From: Ignavibacteriota bacterium | GTDB taxonomy: Bacteria > Bacteroidota > Ignavibacteria > Ignavibacteriales > Ignavibacteriaceae | Direction of reading: 5' to 3' | Length of the DNA stretch: 64,000 nucleotides | NCBI GenBank assembly: GCA_013285405.1 | Contig: CP053446.1 | Span: 496,001-560,000, forward strand | Shown here: one piece after another, positions 36,953 to 47,762 of the stretch | Position numbering within the stretch: position 1 is the stretch's first letter | How the letters are laid out: the number at the start of each line of letters is the position of its first letter | Position numbers and translations under genes: made by a program | Notes under the pieces: generated by a model | The model's database searches: none | The model's input: the letters and a program-made list of their open reading frames with translations, nothing else | Told to the model about the DNA's origin: nothing

Positions 36953-38098
36953 ATGATAAAAAGACCTTATTGGGTAAATAAAATAGAGCAAGCGTGGCTT
37001 CAGCGACCTATCGTCTGGCTTTCAGGTGTAAGACGCGTTGGTAAAACAACTATTGCAAAAATGTTTTCAGATGCCGGATATTTAAACTGCGATTTGCCTT
37101 CGGTTGCACGGAGATTAGAAGACCCGGAGATATTTTTCAGCAGCATAGATAAAGATAGTAAAGTGATATTTGATGAGATTCACAGATTACCTGATCCGAG
37201 TAATCTCCTAAAAATTGGAGCTGATGAATTTTCAAATCTTAAAATACTTGCTACGGGTTCCTCCACAATAACGGCAACTAAAAAATTTCGCGACAGCCTG
37301 ACAGGCAGAAAGAAAACAATATACTTACCTCCGGTTCTTTGGAATGAAAGTATTTCGGAGTTCGGTATAAAAGATTTAGACAAACGTTTACTTCACGGCG
37401 GACTTCCCGAACCTTTACAAGCTGAGAAAAAAGATCCTTCCTTCTTCACAGAATGGATAGACAGTTTTTATGCGCGAGATATTCAGGAACTGTTTAACGT
37501 TAGAAATCGAGAAGGTTTTATTTCGCTTTTGCATTTGCTGTTGCGCCAAAGCGGCAGGTTAATTGATTACACTCAGCTTGCAAAGCTAAGCGGTTTAAGC
37601 CGACCGACAGTTAAAGCACATATTGAAGCAATGATAATATCACATGCTGTATTTCTGTTAAAACCTTTTTCAAGAGGCGGCAGAAGAGAAATAACACAAA
37701 GACCAAAATGCTATGCTTTCGATACAGGGTTCGTATCATTTATAAAAGGCTGGGAAGGTATAAGAGAAGAAGATCGTGGTTTGCTTTGGGAACATTTAGT
37801 ACTTGATTCACTTCGATCAATCCATCCAGAAAGCAATCTATTCTTTTGGCTTGATAAGTCAGGACGGGAAATTGATTTTGTAATTAAAAGAGATAATAAA
37901 AACGTTGATACGTTTGAATGCAAAGTTAATCCATCAAACTTTTCAACTAAAAATTTAAAGGTATTCCGTGATCTCTATCCCAATGGACAAAATATTTGTT
38001 TGTCACCAAACATTATTGAAAACTTTACCACCAGAAAAGATGATCTGTTAATTGAATTTCATTCCTTGCAAAGTTATTTTGAAAGAATTAAACCATAA
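36953..38098 (+). CDS. AAA ATPase with DUF4143 domain
   Basis: A 381-residue protein of the AAA_14/DUF4143 group. The Walker A motif is GVRRVGKT (residues 25-32) and Walker B is KVIFDEIHR near residue 70. GSSTITATKKFRDSLTGRKKT is the sensor-1 region. The middle has a winged-helix-like part (DYTQLAKLSGLSRPTVKAHIEAM). The C-terminal DUF4143 domain has nuclease-fold-like residues (SGREIDFVI, TFECKVNP). These proteins are widespread single genes of unknown biological role. It has no operon partner here. Confidence 0.85.
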   Translation: MIKRPYWVNKIEQAWLQRPIVWLSGVRRVGKTTIAKMFSDAGYLNCDLPSVARRLEDPEIFFSSIDKDSKVIFDEIHRLPDPSNLLKIGADEFSNLKILATGSSTITATKKFRDSLTGRKKTIYLPPVLWNESISEFGIKDLDKRLLHGGLPEPLQAEKKDPSFFTEWIDSFYARDIQELFNVRNREGFISLLHLLLRQSGRLIDYTQLAKLSGLSRPTVKAHIEAMIISHAVFLLKPFSRGGRREITQRPKCYAFDTGFVSFIKGWEGIREEDRGLLWEHLVLDSLRSIHPESNLFFWLDKSGREIDFVIKRDNKNVDTFECKVNPSNFSTKNLKVFRDLYPNGQNICLSPNIIENFTTRKDDLLIEFHSLQSYFERIKP

Positions 38099-38242
38099 GT
38101 TAGCTATCAAGCACTTTTAACTTCTCACTACTTGCCTCGGCTCGCGATCAGCGAGATGGGCTAAATCCTAACTACTTAAGTTTGAATTCCCTGCCCTTTT
38201 GGCTAAATTTGCTCCTAATTTTTACGAAAATCAAAAGAATCA

Positions 38243-40693
38243 ATGAGATATCCTCACGCAGAAATAGAATCCAAATGGCAAAATTACTGGGAAGAAAAAC
38301 AGGTTTATAAAACTGATTTTACAAAAACTGATAAAAAACTTTATCACCTGAATATGTTTATCTATCCATCCGGTGCGAAGCTGCATACCGGACATTGGTA
38401 CCATTACGGTCCTTCCGATTCCTGGGCTCGCTACAAAAGATTAAGAGGCTTCAATGTTTTTGAACCGATGGGTTACGATGCTTTCGGTTTACCTGCAGAG
38501 AATTATGCGATACAAACAGGTATTCATCCGCAGGACAGCACAATAAAAAATATAAAAGATATAAAAGAACAGTTGAAAAAAATTGGCTGTATGTACGATT
38601 GGAATGCTGAGTTAATGACTTGCGTTCCTGAATATTACAAATGGAATCAATGGCTATTCCTTCAACTTTATAAAAAAGGATTGGCTTACAGAAAAAAAGC
38701 TCCGGTTAATTGGTGCCCGAAAGATCTGACCGTACTTGCAAACGAACAAGTTCATGATGGGAAATGTGAACGTTGCGGAACAGAAGTGATTCAAAAAAAT
38801 CTTTCGCAATGGTTTTTCAAAATAACTGAATATGCTGAAGAACTATTACAAGGTTTGGATAAAATAAACTGGCCTGAAAAAACAAAACTGATGCAGCGAA
38901 ACTGGATTGGAAAAAGTGTCGGCGCTGAAGTCGATTTTAAAATTGATGGTTCTAATGAAGTAATAAAAATATTTACAACAAGACCTGATACTCTTTTCGG
39001 TGCAACGTATATGGTTCTTGCACCAGAGCATCCTTTAGTTGAAAAACTCACAACTTCTGAACAGCAAAATAAAGTCGATGAATATAAAGATTCGATTAAA
39101 TCATTAACTGAAATTGAAAGAACATCAACTGTAAAAGAAAAAACAGGTGTATTCACAGGTGCTTTTGCCATCAATCCGGTTAACAATAAAAAAATTCCAA
39201 TCTGGGTTGCTGATTATGTTTTACTGACTTACGGAACCGGTGCAATAATGGCTGTTCCAGGACAAGACGAACGCGATTGGGAATTTGCTGAAAAGTTTAA
39301 TCTTCCAATCATCAGAACTATTCAACCGCCGGATGATTTTAAAGGCAAAGCATTTCTTGAAGATGGTCCTGCTATCAACAGTGATTTTCTAAACGGACTT
39401 TTTGTTGAAGATGCAAAAAAGAAAATCAATCAATGGCTTGCGGATGAAAAAATTGGTAAAGCTACAGTAAATTATCGTTTGAGAGACTGGCTGATTTCCA
39501 GACAAAGATATTGGGGAACTCCGATTCCGATTATTCACTGCGATAACTGTGGTGAACAAGCAGTGAGTGAAGTCAAACTGCCGGTTGAACTTCCTTATGA
39601 TGTTGATTTTCATCTTGGTGGTGAATCACCTCTTGCAAGAAATGAAAAGTTTATAAATGTTAAATGTCCGAAGTGCGGTGGAAATGCGAAACGAGATCCA
39701 GATACAATGGATACTTTTGTTGATTCATCGTGGTATTATTTCAGATATTTAAATCCACATTTTTCAGATGGAATTTTTGATAAGTCAATTGCCGATCAAT
39801 GGGTACCGGTTGATATGTATGTCGGTGGTGCAGAACACGCAACGATGCATCTTTTATACGCAAGATTCATTCACAAATTTTTGCGTGATCTCGGAATTGC
39901 AAAAGGTGACGAACCTTTTCAAACACTTGTTCATCAGGGAACGATTACCAATGCCGGTGCAAAGATGTCAAAGTCGAAAGGAAATGTTGTAAACCCGGAT
40001 ATGTTCACATCAAAATTTGGTTCGGATGTCTTTCGTCTTTACCTGATGTTTATGGGTCCGTACGATATGGGCGGAGATTGGAGTGATAAAGGAATTTCAG
40101 GAACTGATCGTTTTGTAAATCGGGTTTATGATTTGTTCAATGAATTTAAAGATCTGCAAAATCAAACATCGTCAAAAGATAAATATGAACTGAGTTCACT
40201 TTCAGATGCAGACAAATTCATTTACAGAAAAATTAATCAAACACTGAACAAAGTTGGAGAAGAAATAAATCATTTCAGATTTAATACAGCAATCGCTGCT
40301 TTAATGGAGTTGCTGAATAATTTAAAAGATATTTCGAATTGCTCAAAGGAAATTCAATTATTTGCTCTGCAGAGATTAGCAATAATGATCTCACCACTTG
40401 CACCTCATCTTGGAGAAGAATGCTGGAGTTTACTTGGCAATGCTACATCGATCTATGAAAAGTCTTTCTGGTTTGATGTTGATGAGTCAGCACTGATTGA
40501 AGATACGGTTGGTATTGCAGTACAGGTGAATGGTAAAGTCAGAACAACTCTTGACGTACCAATTGACAGCGAACAGGAAATAGTTAAGAAATTAGTTTTC
40601 AGCGATGATAAAGTGATAAAACACACATCAGATAAAACAATTGTTAAAGAAATTTACGTTAAGAATAAGATCTATAACATCGTAGTAAAATAA
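38243..40693 (+). CDS. leuS: Leucine-tRNA ligase
   Basis: Charges tRNA-Leu. The 816-residue class I synthetase has the HIGH-equivalent region YPSGAKLHTGHW near residue 42, the CP1 editing domain with TTRPDTLFGATYMVLAPEHPLV, the WLISRQRYWGTPIP core, a cysteine-rich zinc region (CDNCGEQ, CPKCGG) and KMSKSKGN near residue 574. A tRNA-binding C-terminus follows (VQVNGKVRTTLDVP). Length is normal. It is followed, after a repeat-filled spacer, by serS. Confidence 0.97.
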   Translation: MRYPHAEIESKWQNYWEEKQVYKTDFTKTDKKLYHLNMFIYPSGAKLHTGHWYHYGPSDSWARYKRLRGFNVFEPMGYDAFGLPAENYAIQTGIHPQDSTIKNIKDIKEQLKKIGCMYDWNAELMTCVPEYYKWNQWLFLQLYKKGLAYRKKAPVNWCPKDLTVLANEQVHDGKCERCGTEVIQKNLSQWFFKITEYAEELLQGLDKINWPEKTKLMQRNWIGKSVGAEVDFKIDGSNEVIKIFTTRPDTLFGATYMVLAPEHPLVEKLTTSEQQNKVDEYKDSIKSLTEIERTSTVKEKTGVFTGAFAINPVNNKKIPIWVADYVLLTYGTGAIMAVPGQDERDWEFAEKFNLPIIRTIQPPDDFKGKAFLEDGPAINSDFLNGLFVEDAKKKINQWLADEKIGKATVNYRLRDWLISRQRYWGTPIPIIHCDNCGEQAVSEVKLPVELPYDVDFHLGGESPLARNEKFINVKCPKCGGNAKRDPDTMDTFVDSSWYYFRYLNPHFSDGIFDKSIADQWVPVDMYVGGAEHATMHLLYARFIHKFLRDLGIAKGDEPFQTLVHQGTITNAGAKMSKSKGNVVNPDMFTSKFGSDVFRLYLMFMGPYDMGGDWSDKGISGTDRFVNRVYDLFNEFKDLQNQTSSKDKYELSSLSDADKFIYRKINQTLNKVGEEINHFRFNTAIAALMELLNNLKDISNCSKEIQLFALQRLAIMISPLAPHLGEECWSLLGNATSIYEKSFWFDVDESALIEDTVGIAVQVNGKVRTTLDVPIDSEQEIVKKLVFSDDKVIKHTSDKTIVKEIYVKNKIYNIVVK

Positions 40694-40702
40694 TTAATAG
40701 CA

Positions 40703-40796
40703 CGCAGATGACGCTGATCGAGCAGATATGCGCAGATCAGTTAAACCTGCCTGACAGCAAGACAGGTCTGTGTCACCTGCCTGCCGTTAGGCAGGT
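40703..40796. repeat. Composite repeats in the leuS-serS spacer
   Basis: Three units lie side by side. First, an ACGCAGATGACGCTGAT / ATGCGCAGATCAG segment (about 40703-40740). Second, ACCTGCCTGacagcaagACAGGT (40745-40767). Third, the nearly perfect hairpin ACCTGCCTgccgttAGGCAGGT (40775-40796). The latter two belong to the CCTGC palindrome family that is also found inside uvrA and hsdM. Confidence 0.7.
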
Positions 40797-40828
40797 CAGC
40801 GTTCTATTCTTCTAAATTAAAAATATAA

Positions 40829-42124
<1,296 letters not shown>

Positions 42125-42222
42125 GCATTTTGCCTTTCATATAGTTTATCAATTAGCTATCCAAACATAATTGTATTTATAGCTTCATAATTAAAATTTA
42201 AGAGCAAGATTCAAAATAATAA

Positions 42223-43968
42223 TTGAAAAACCTATTTACTTTAAAAAAATATTTTCTCCGATATAAGAAGAAACTTATTCTAGGTTTGATCTTTATCATT
42301 CTTTCAGATATTACTGCGGTTTACGTTCCTCTGATCATGAAAGATTCAATAGATGCACTTCAGAAAAATGCAACTTCTGAATTGTTGTTGAAGTACGGAC
42401 TGATGATAATCGGTTTATCAGTTGTATCCGGAATATTCCGTTTCATGATACGGCAAACAATTATCGTTGTGTCAAGAGAAATTGAATACGATTTGCGGGG
42501 AGATTTCTGGTCGCACGTCCAAAGATTACCACTGAGATTTTTCCAGAATAACTCGACTGGTAACATTATGGCGCATGCTACTAATGATATTAATGCTGTC
42601 CGGACATTTATTGGTCCTGCAGTGATGTACACAACAGATACAGTGGTGATATTAGTGCTCGTTTTAATTTTGATGATCACATTGAATTTTCAACTTACTG
42701 TGTATTCATTACTTCCACTTCCGTTTTTATCATACGCTGTTTACAAAGTCGGAAAGAAAATTCATCAGAAGTTCACAGTTATCCAGGAAAAGTTTGCTGA
42801 GCTTACAACAATGGCACAGGAAAATTTTTCAGGGATCAGAGTTGTAAAATCTTATGCGCGTGAAGAACGCGAGATGGATAGATATGCTAAAGAGAGTAAA
42901 GATTTCGTAAAAAAGAATATGCATCTGGTAAAAACTCAGGCGCTCATCATGCCGATTCTTTTCCTTATCACCGGTATGTCTATTATAATTGTTGTATTGG
43001 TTGGTGGAACAATGGTGATTGATAATGAAATCACATTGGGTGAATTGACAGCATTTGTGGTCTTTCTTGGTTTTCTTATCTGGCCTATGTTTGCTTTCGG
43101 ATGGGTAACCAATATCGTCCAGCAGGGTGAAGCAAGTATGAAACGTTTGAACAAAATTTTTGCTGAACCTTATGAAATTGAAGACTCAGCAAACACTGAT
43201 TATTCCATAAAAGAACTCAAAGGTGATATTGATTTCAGAAATGTTTCATTCAGATATAGCGAAAACCATCCTTATGTATTGAAAGATATAAATCTGAAAA
43301 TCCCTGTTAACTCTACACTTGCTGTAATGGGATATACAGGCTCAGGAAAAACATCTTTCGTAAACCTTATCCCGAGATTATACGATTGCACTTCCGGTGA
43401 AATATTAATTGATGGAACGGATTTAAAAAACATTCCGTTAAATGTTTTAAGAACAAATGTTGGATTAGTGCAGCAGGAATCATTTCTATTCTCGGATACT
43501 GTGATGAATAATCTTACTTACGGTTTACGAGGTAACGATGAGAAAAAAGCTCTTGAAGCAGCATCAATTGCACAATTCAATGATGATGTTCAAACATTTC
43601 CTCAAAAATATGAGACGATAGTCGGAGAGAGAGGAATAACTTTTTCCGGCGGACAGAAACAAAGAGCATCACTTGCAAGAGCATTAGTCATTGATCCCAA
43701 AATACTCATTCTTGATGATTCATTCTCTGCAGTTGACACAAATACAGAAGAGGAAATCTTAAAAAGAATAAAAGAGTTCATGAAATCCAGAACAACAATT
43801 ATAATCAGTCACAGGATTTCAACTGTAAAAGAAGCTGATAAAATAATTGTCTTAAGCGAAGGAAAAATTGCAGAACAAGGTACACACGAGCAATTAGTTG
43901 AACTTGGCGGCATTTATTCTGATTTACATCAGAAACAATTACTCGAAAAAGAATTAGAAGAAATTTAA
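42223..43968 (+). CDS. ABC exporter half-transporter, degenerate Walker B subunit
   Basis: Six membrane helices plus an ATPase domain in 581 residues. Walker A is GYTGSGKT and the signature FSGGQKQRASLARAL is canonical. Walker B reads ILILDDSFSAVDT, with Asp where the catalytic Glu is normal. This is seen in one partner of heterodimeric exporters (BmrC/BmrD, TM287/288 type). The start codon is TTG at 42223. The second half-transporter begins 6 bases after the stop, so the two form one exporter. Substrate unknown: lipid, drug or peptide are all possible. Confidence 0.88.
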   Translation: MKNLFTLKKYFLRYKKKLILGLIFIILSDITAVYVPLIMKDSIDALQKNATSELLLKYGLMIIGLSVVSGIFRFMIRQTIIVVSREIEYDLRGDFWSHVQRLPLRFFQNNSTGNIMAHATNDINAVRTFIGPAVMYTTDTVVILVLVLILMITLNFQLTVYSLLPLPFLSYAVYKVGKKIHQKFTVIQEKFAELTTMAQENFSGIRVVKSYAREEREMDRYAKESKDFVKKNMHLVKTQALIMPILFLITGMSIIIVVLVGGTMVIDNEITLGELTAFVVFLGFLIWPMFAFGWVTNIVQQGEASMKRLNKIFAEPYEIEDSANTDYSIKELKGDIDFRNVSFRYSENHPYVLKDINLKIPVNSTLAVMGYTGSGKTSFVNLIPRLYDCTSGEILIDGTDLKNIPLNVLRTNVGLVQQESFLFSDTVMNNLTYGLRGNDEKKALEAASIAQFNDDVQTFPQKYETIVGERGITFSGGQKQRASLARALVIDPKILILDDSFSAVDTNTEEEILKRIKEFMKSRTTIIISHRISTVKEADKIIVLSEGKIAEQGTHEQLVELGGIYSDLHQKQLLEKELEEI

Positions 43969-43974
43969 TTTATT

Positions 43975-45765
43975 ATGGCTCAGGAAATTTTCGGCGAAGA
44001 TGAAGTTTTAGGTAAAGCGTATGACGCTAAATTGATGAAGCGTCTTCTTGGATTTATTGCTCCATACAAAAAATATGTGATCTTTGCTATCATACTTAAT
44101 ATCTTTGTTGCTATACTCAGTGCTGTTGGTCCAATGCTCACCAAAATTGCTGTGGATGATTACATCAGTAAATCAGATTATCATGGATTGCTTATAATAA
44201 GTCTTGTACTTACCGGTTCACTGATTCTTCAGGCAACGATACAATACTTTCTCACGTATTTTACACAGTTCATCGGTCAAAAAACTCTTTATGATATGAG
44301 AACCAAAATCTTCAATCATATTCAAACACTCGCTTTAAAATTTTTTGACAGAACACCTATTGGCAGATTGGTCACAAGAGCTACAAATGATGTTGAAGCA
44401 CTTGGAGAGTTATTCTCATCCGGAATTGTGATGGTATTTTATGATATATTCATAATTATCGGGATCCTTGTTTTCATGTTCTTTATGGATGTTTCTTTAT
44501 CACTTGTTACGCTTACTGTTCTGCCGGTTTTAATTTACGGAACGTTTCTATTCAGAAAAAAAGCACGTGAAAGCTATCGGGATGTTCGGCTTTATCTTGC
44601 AAGATTAAATGCTTATATGCAGGAACATGTAACAGGAATGAGTGTAGTACAGATATTCAATAAACAGGAAGATGAGTTTAACAAATTTTCATTAATCAAT
44701 GACGATTACAAGAAGACAAATATTCAATCTATTTTTTACTACGCAGTATTTTACCCGGGAGTTGAACTGCTTAGTGCAATTGCTGTTGGTTTGATAATCT
44801 GGTACGGTGGCGGTGAAGTAATACAAAAATCTTTAACGATCGGTGTTTTATTTGCGTTCATTCAGTACACTGAAATGTTTTTCAGACCAATTCGTGATCT
44901 TTCTGAAAAGTATAATATTATGCAGACTGCAATGGCTTCATCAGAAAGAATTTTTAAACTGCTCGATAATCAAACCATAATTAAAAACCCTGATCATCCG
45001 GTACAACTCGAAAATGTAAAAGGCAGCATTGAATTTAAAAATGTTTGGTTCGCTTACAATGGTGACGAATATGTTTTAAAAGATATTTCATTCAATATTA
45101 ATCCCGGAGAAACAGTTGCAATAGTCGGACATACAGGTGCCGGAAAGACAAGCATTATAAATACTTTCACCAGATTCTATGATATAAACAAAGGCAAAAT
45201 ACTTCTTGATGGAATTGAAATAGAGAAACTGGATAAAAAGGAACTGCGAAAATATATTTCTATGGTTCTGCAGGATGTATTTCTTTTTTCAGGAACAATA
45301 AAATCAAATATTAATCTTTACGACGATAATATTTCCGATGAACAGGTAATCGAAGCAGCCAGAATTGTTGGTGCTGATAAATTTATCGAAACACTTCCTG
45401 ATAAGTATGATGAAGAAGTCAAAGAACGCGGAGCTACTTTGAGCGTTGGGCAAAAACAATTAATCTCATTTGCACGTGCACTCGCTTATAATCCTAAAAT
45501 CCTGATTCTCGATGAAGCAACATCAAGTGTTGATACTGAAACAGAACATCTGATCAAGAATGCTATTGAAAAACTTCTTGTTGGAAGAACTGCGATTGTT
45601 ATTGCGCACAGACTTTCAACCATTCAAAATGCTGATAAAATCATTGTTTTACACAAAGGTGAGATCAGAGAAACAGGAAATCATCAACAATTGCTTGCAA
45701 AAAAGGGAATTTATTATAAATTGTACCAGTTACAATATAAAGATCAGGAAATTCTTTCATCCTGA
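43975..45765 (+). CDS. ABC exporter half-transporter, canonical Walker B subunit
   Basis: A 596-residue half-transporter. Walker A is GHTGAGKT, Walker B ILILDEATSSVDT has the catalytic Glu, but the signature reads LSVGQKQLISFARAL instead of LSGGQ. Paired with the upstream gene, this gives one full ATP site (its Walker B, partner's signature) and one degenerate site (partner's Walker B, its signature). That complementarity supports an obligate heterodimer. The N-terminal membrane domain has six helices (about residues 35-310). fbp follows after 32 bases. Confidence 0.88.
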   Translation: MAQEIFGEDEVLGKAYDAKLMKRLLGFIAPYKKYVIFAIILNIFVAILSAVGPMLTKIAVDDYISKSDYHGLLIISLVLTGSLILQATIQYFLTYFTQFIGQKTLYDMRTKIFNHIQTLALKFFDRTPIGRLVTRATNDVEALGELFSSGIVMVFYDIFIIIGILVFMFFMDVSLSLVTLTVLPVLIYGTFLFRKKARESYRDVRLYLARLNAYMQEHVTGMSVVQIFNKQEDEFNKFSLINDDYKKTNIQSIFYYAVFYPGVELLSAIAVGLIIWYGGGEVIQKSLTIGVLFAFIQYTEMFFRPIRDLSEKYNIMQTAMASSERIFKLLDNQTIIKNPDHPVQLENVKGSIEFKNVWFAYNGDEYVLKDISFNINPGETVAIVGHTGAGKTSIINTFTRFYDINKGKILLDGIEIEKLDKKELRKYISMVLQDVFLFSGTIKSNINLYDDNISDEQVIEAARIVGADKFIETLPDKYDEEVKERGATLSVGQKQLISFARALAYNPKILILDEATSSVDTETEHLIKNAIEKLLVGRTAIVIAHRLSTIQNADKIIVLHKGEIRETGNHQQLLAKKGIYYKLYQLQYKDQEILSS

Positions 45766-45797
45766 TATTAAATTAATTAAAAATAGAGGGTAGAATC

Positions 45798-46820
45798 ATG
45801 CCAACCACACAATTCATGACATTAAGTCGTTACATAATTGAAGAACAAACTAAACATACCGAGGCTACTGGTGAGCTTTCAAAATTACTTCACGATCTTT
45901 CACTCGCTGCCAAAGTAATATCTCTTGAAGTTAACAAAGCCGGACTTGTTGATATAATTGGTTATACGGGTGATAAAAATGTTCATGGTGAAAAAGTTAA
46001 GAAGCTCGATATACTCGCACACGAAATGATGATTAAAGCAATGGATCATGGCGGCAACCTGTGCGTTATGGCGTCTGAAGAAGAAGAAGAGATCATTCAT
46101 ATTCCGGATAAATTTCATATCGGAAAATATGTTTTGCTTTTTGATCCGCTTGATGGTTCTTCAAATATTGATGTTAATATTAGTGTTGGTACTATTTTTT
46201 CCATTTACAAACGAATTTCACCAGGTGATGGACCAGGTACAATGAAAGATTGTTTGCAGCAAGGAATTAATCAGATTGCTGCAGGTTATGTTATTTACGG
46301 CTCAAGTACAATGTTAGTTTATACAGCAGGTAATGGTGTTCATGGATTTACTCTTGACCCTGCGTTCGGTGAGTTTTTATTATCTCATCCTAATATGCAG
46401 ACTCCCAAAAAATCTAAAATTTATAGTATCAATGAAGGAAATTATCTTTACTGGCATCCGGGACTTAAAAGATATATTAAGTATTTGCAGGAGGAAGATA
46501 AAATGTCAAACAGACCGTTTTCTTCAAGATACACAGGATCTATGGTAGCTGATGTTCATCGTAATTTAATTTATGGTGGAATTTTTATGTACCCTTCTGA
46601 TTCTAGAAACCCAAATGGAAAATTGCGTTTGATGTACGAGTGTAATCCCATGGCATTTATTGTTGAGCAGGCTGGCGGAAGAGCAACAAACGGCAAGCAA
46701 CGGATAATGGAAATTACACCGGAAAAACTTCACCAGAGAGTTCCCATTTTCATCGGAAGTGAAGATGATGTAAGAATGGTTGAAAAATTTATGGCTGAAG
46801 TTGAAGTGACGGTGAGTTGA
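45798..46820 (+). CDS. fbp: Fructose-1,6-bisphosphatase, class I
   Basis: Hydrolyses fructose-1,6-bisphosphate to fructose-6-phosphate in gluconeogenesis. The 340-residue protein has the metal/substrate motif FDPLDGSSNIDVN near residue 116, SRYTGSMVADVHRNLIYGGIFMYPSD and YECNPMAFIVEQAGGRAT. A GAGGGT stretch precedes the ATG. The last 13 codons (EKFMAEVEVTVS and stop) lie inside the 277-bp tandem repeat, and a third, slightly different copy downstream reads EKFMAEVEVPFS and stop, which might be the older end of the gene. Confidence 0.95.
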   Translation: MPTTQFMTLSRYIIEEQTKHTEATGELSKLLHDLSLAAKVISLEVNKAGLVDIIGYTGDKNVHGEKVKKLDILAHEMMIKAMDHGGNLCVMASEEEEEIIHIPDKFHIGKYVLLFDPLDGSSNIDVNISVGTIFSIYKRISPGDGPGTMKDCLQQGINQIAAGYVIYGSSTMLVYTAGNGVHGFTLDPAFGEFLLSHPNMQTPKKSKIYSINEGNYLYWHPGLKRYIKYLQEEDKMSNRPFSSRYTGSMVADVHRNLIYGGIFMYPSDSRNPNGKLRLMYECNPMAFIVEQAGGRATNGKQRIMEITPEKLHQRVPIFIGSEDDVRMVEKFMAEVEVTVS

Positions 46821-47361
46821 TACTTGGCTTTGGCAAGTTCTATTATTTATGCCCATAGTTAACTCCCCCTAAATCCCTCTCTTAAAAAGAGAGGGACTTT
46901 ATTACCACTCAAACTTTCTATTATTTTCTGTCAACAAATAAAATACAAAGACTTTATCACTAACAAGTCCTTCCCTTTGTAAGGGAAGGATTAGGATGAG
47001 TTTCAGTCTATCAGGAAATACCTGCCTGTCCGGTAGGCAGGATTCCTGATAACTAAGTGAAAAATTTATGGCTGAAGTTGAAGTGACGGTGAGTTGATAC
47101 TTGGCTTTGGCAAGTTCTATTATTTATGCTCATAGTTAACTCTCCCTAAGTCCCTCTCTTAAAAAGAGAGGGACTTTATTACCACTCAAACTGTCTATTA
47201 TTTTCTGTCAACAAATAAAATACAAAGACTTTATCACTAACAAGTCCTTCCCTTTGTAAGGGAAGGATTAGGATGAGTTTCAGTCTATCAGGAAATACCT
47301 GCCTGTCCGGTAGGCAGGATTCCTGATAACTAAGTGAAAAATTTATGGCTGAGGTTGAAGT
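46781..47361. repeat. 277-bp tandem duplication spanning the fbp 3' end
   Basis: Unit 1 is 46781-47057, unit 2 is 47058-47334, and a partial third unit runs to about 47361. The full units differ at only a few bases (for example CCCATAG/CTCATAG and AAACTTT/AAACTGT). Each unit holds the fbp end and three hairpins: TCCCTCTCTT/AAGAGAGGGA, CCTTCCCTT/AAGGGAAGG, and a large one in which TATCAGGAA and TTCCTGATA enclose CCTGCCTgtccggtAGGCAGG. There is no gene apart from the fbp end. Confidence 0.9.
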
Positions 47362-47380
47362 ACCTTTCAGCTAAATAATT

Positions 47381-47647
47381 TTATTCAGTTATTTTTTTTA
47401 ACTCGGCATCGATTTTTTGAGCAAGCTCATCTATTGAGATGCCGATAACTTTAATCTTGGCACTTCGCAATGTGATTTTTGGTGGGTCTCCTTCCTTATT
47501 CATATACTTAAACAAGCAATAACCAAGTCTGTTTTTATCATTTGTTACAGGAATAAATTCACTAAAACTTTCAACAACGGAATAGACTTTTTTTCCCAAT
47601 GAAGTCTTTGGAAATTCAATTGTTCCGGGAGGTGGTAGAGTTGTCAT
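47381..47647 (-). CDS. Hypothetical protein
   Basis: An 88-residue soluble protein that I do not recognise. It begins MTTLPPPGTIEFPKTSLGKKVY and ends in a helix with acidic and lysine residues (ISIDELAQKIDAELKKITE). It has no signal peptide or membrane segment. It stands alone, convergent with fbp and divergent from the heptosyltransferase. Base composition resembles the neighbours and the frame is clean, so a real gene is likely, but no function can be given. Confidence 0.55.
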   Translation of the reverse strand: MTTLPPPGTIEFPKTSLGKKVYSVVESFSEFIPVTNDKNRLGYCLFKYMNKEGDPPKITLRSAKIKVIGISIDELAQKIDAELKKITE

Positions 47648-47762
47648 CTCAAATCTTTCTAAATTTTGTATGCTAAATTAATTCCATTTGAGTTAAACTT
47701 CAATATTCGTTTCAGGTGTAATCAATATTTACTTATATTTTAAGGCAAATTTTGCATCAAAT

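Noticed and set aside
46781..47361. Possible CRISPR array
   Set aside because: The repeat is 277 bp with two and a bit copies and no unique spacers; it is a simple tandem duplication.
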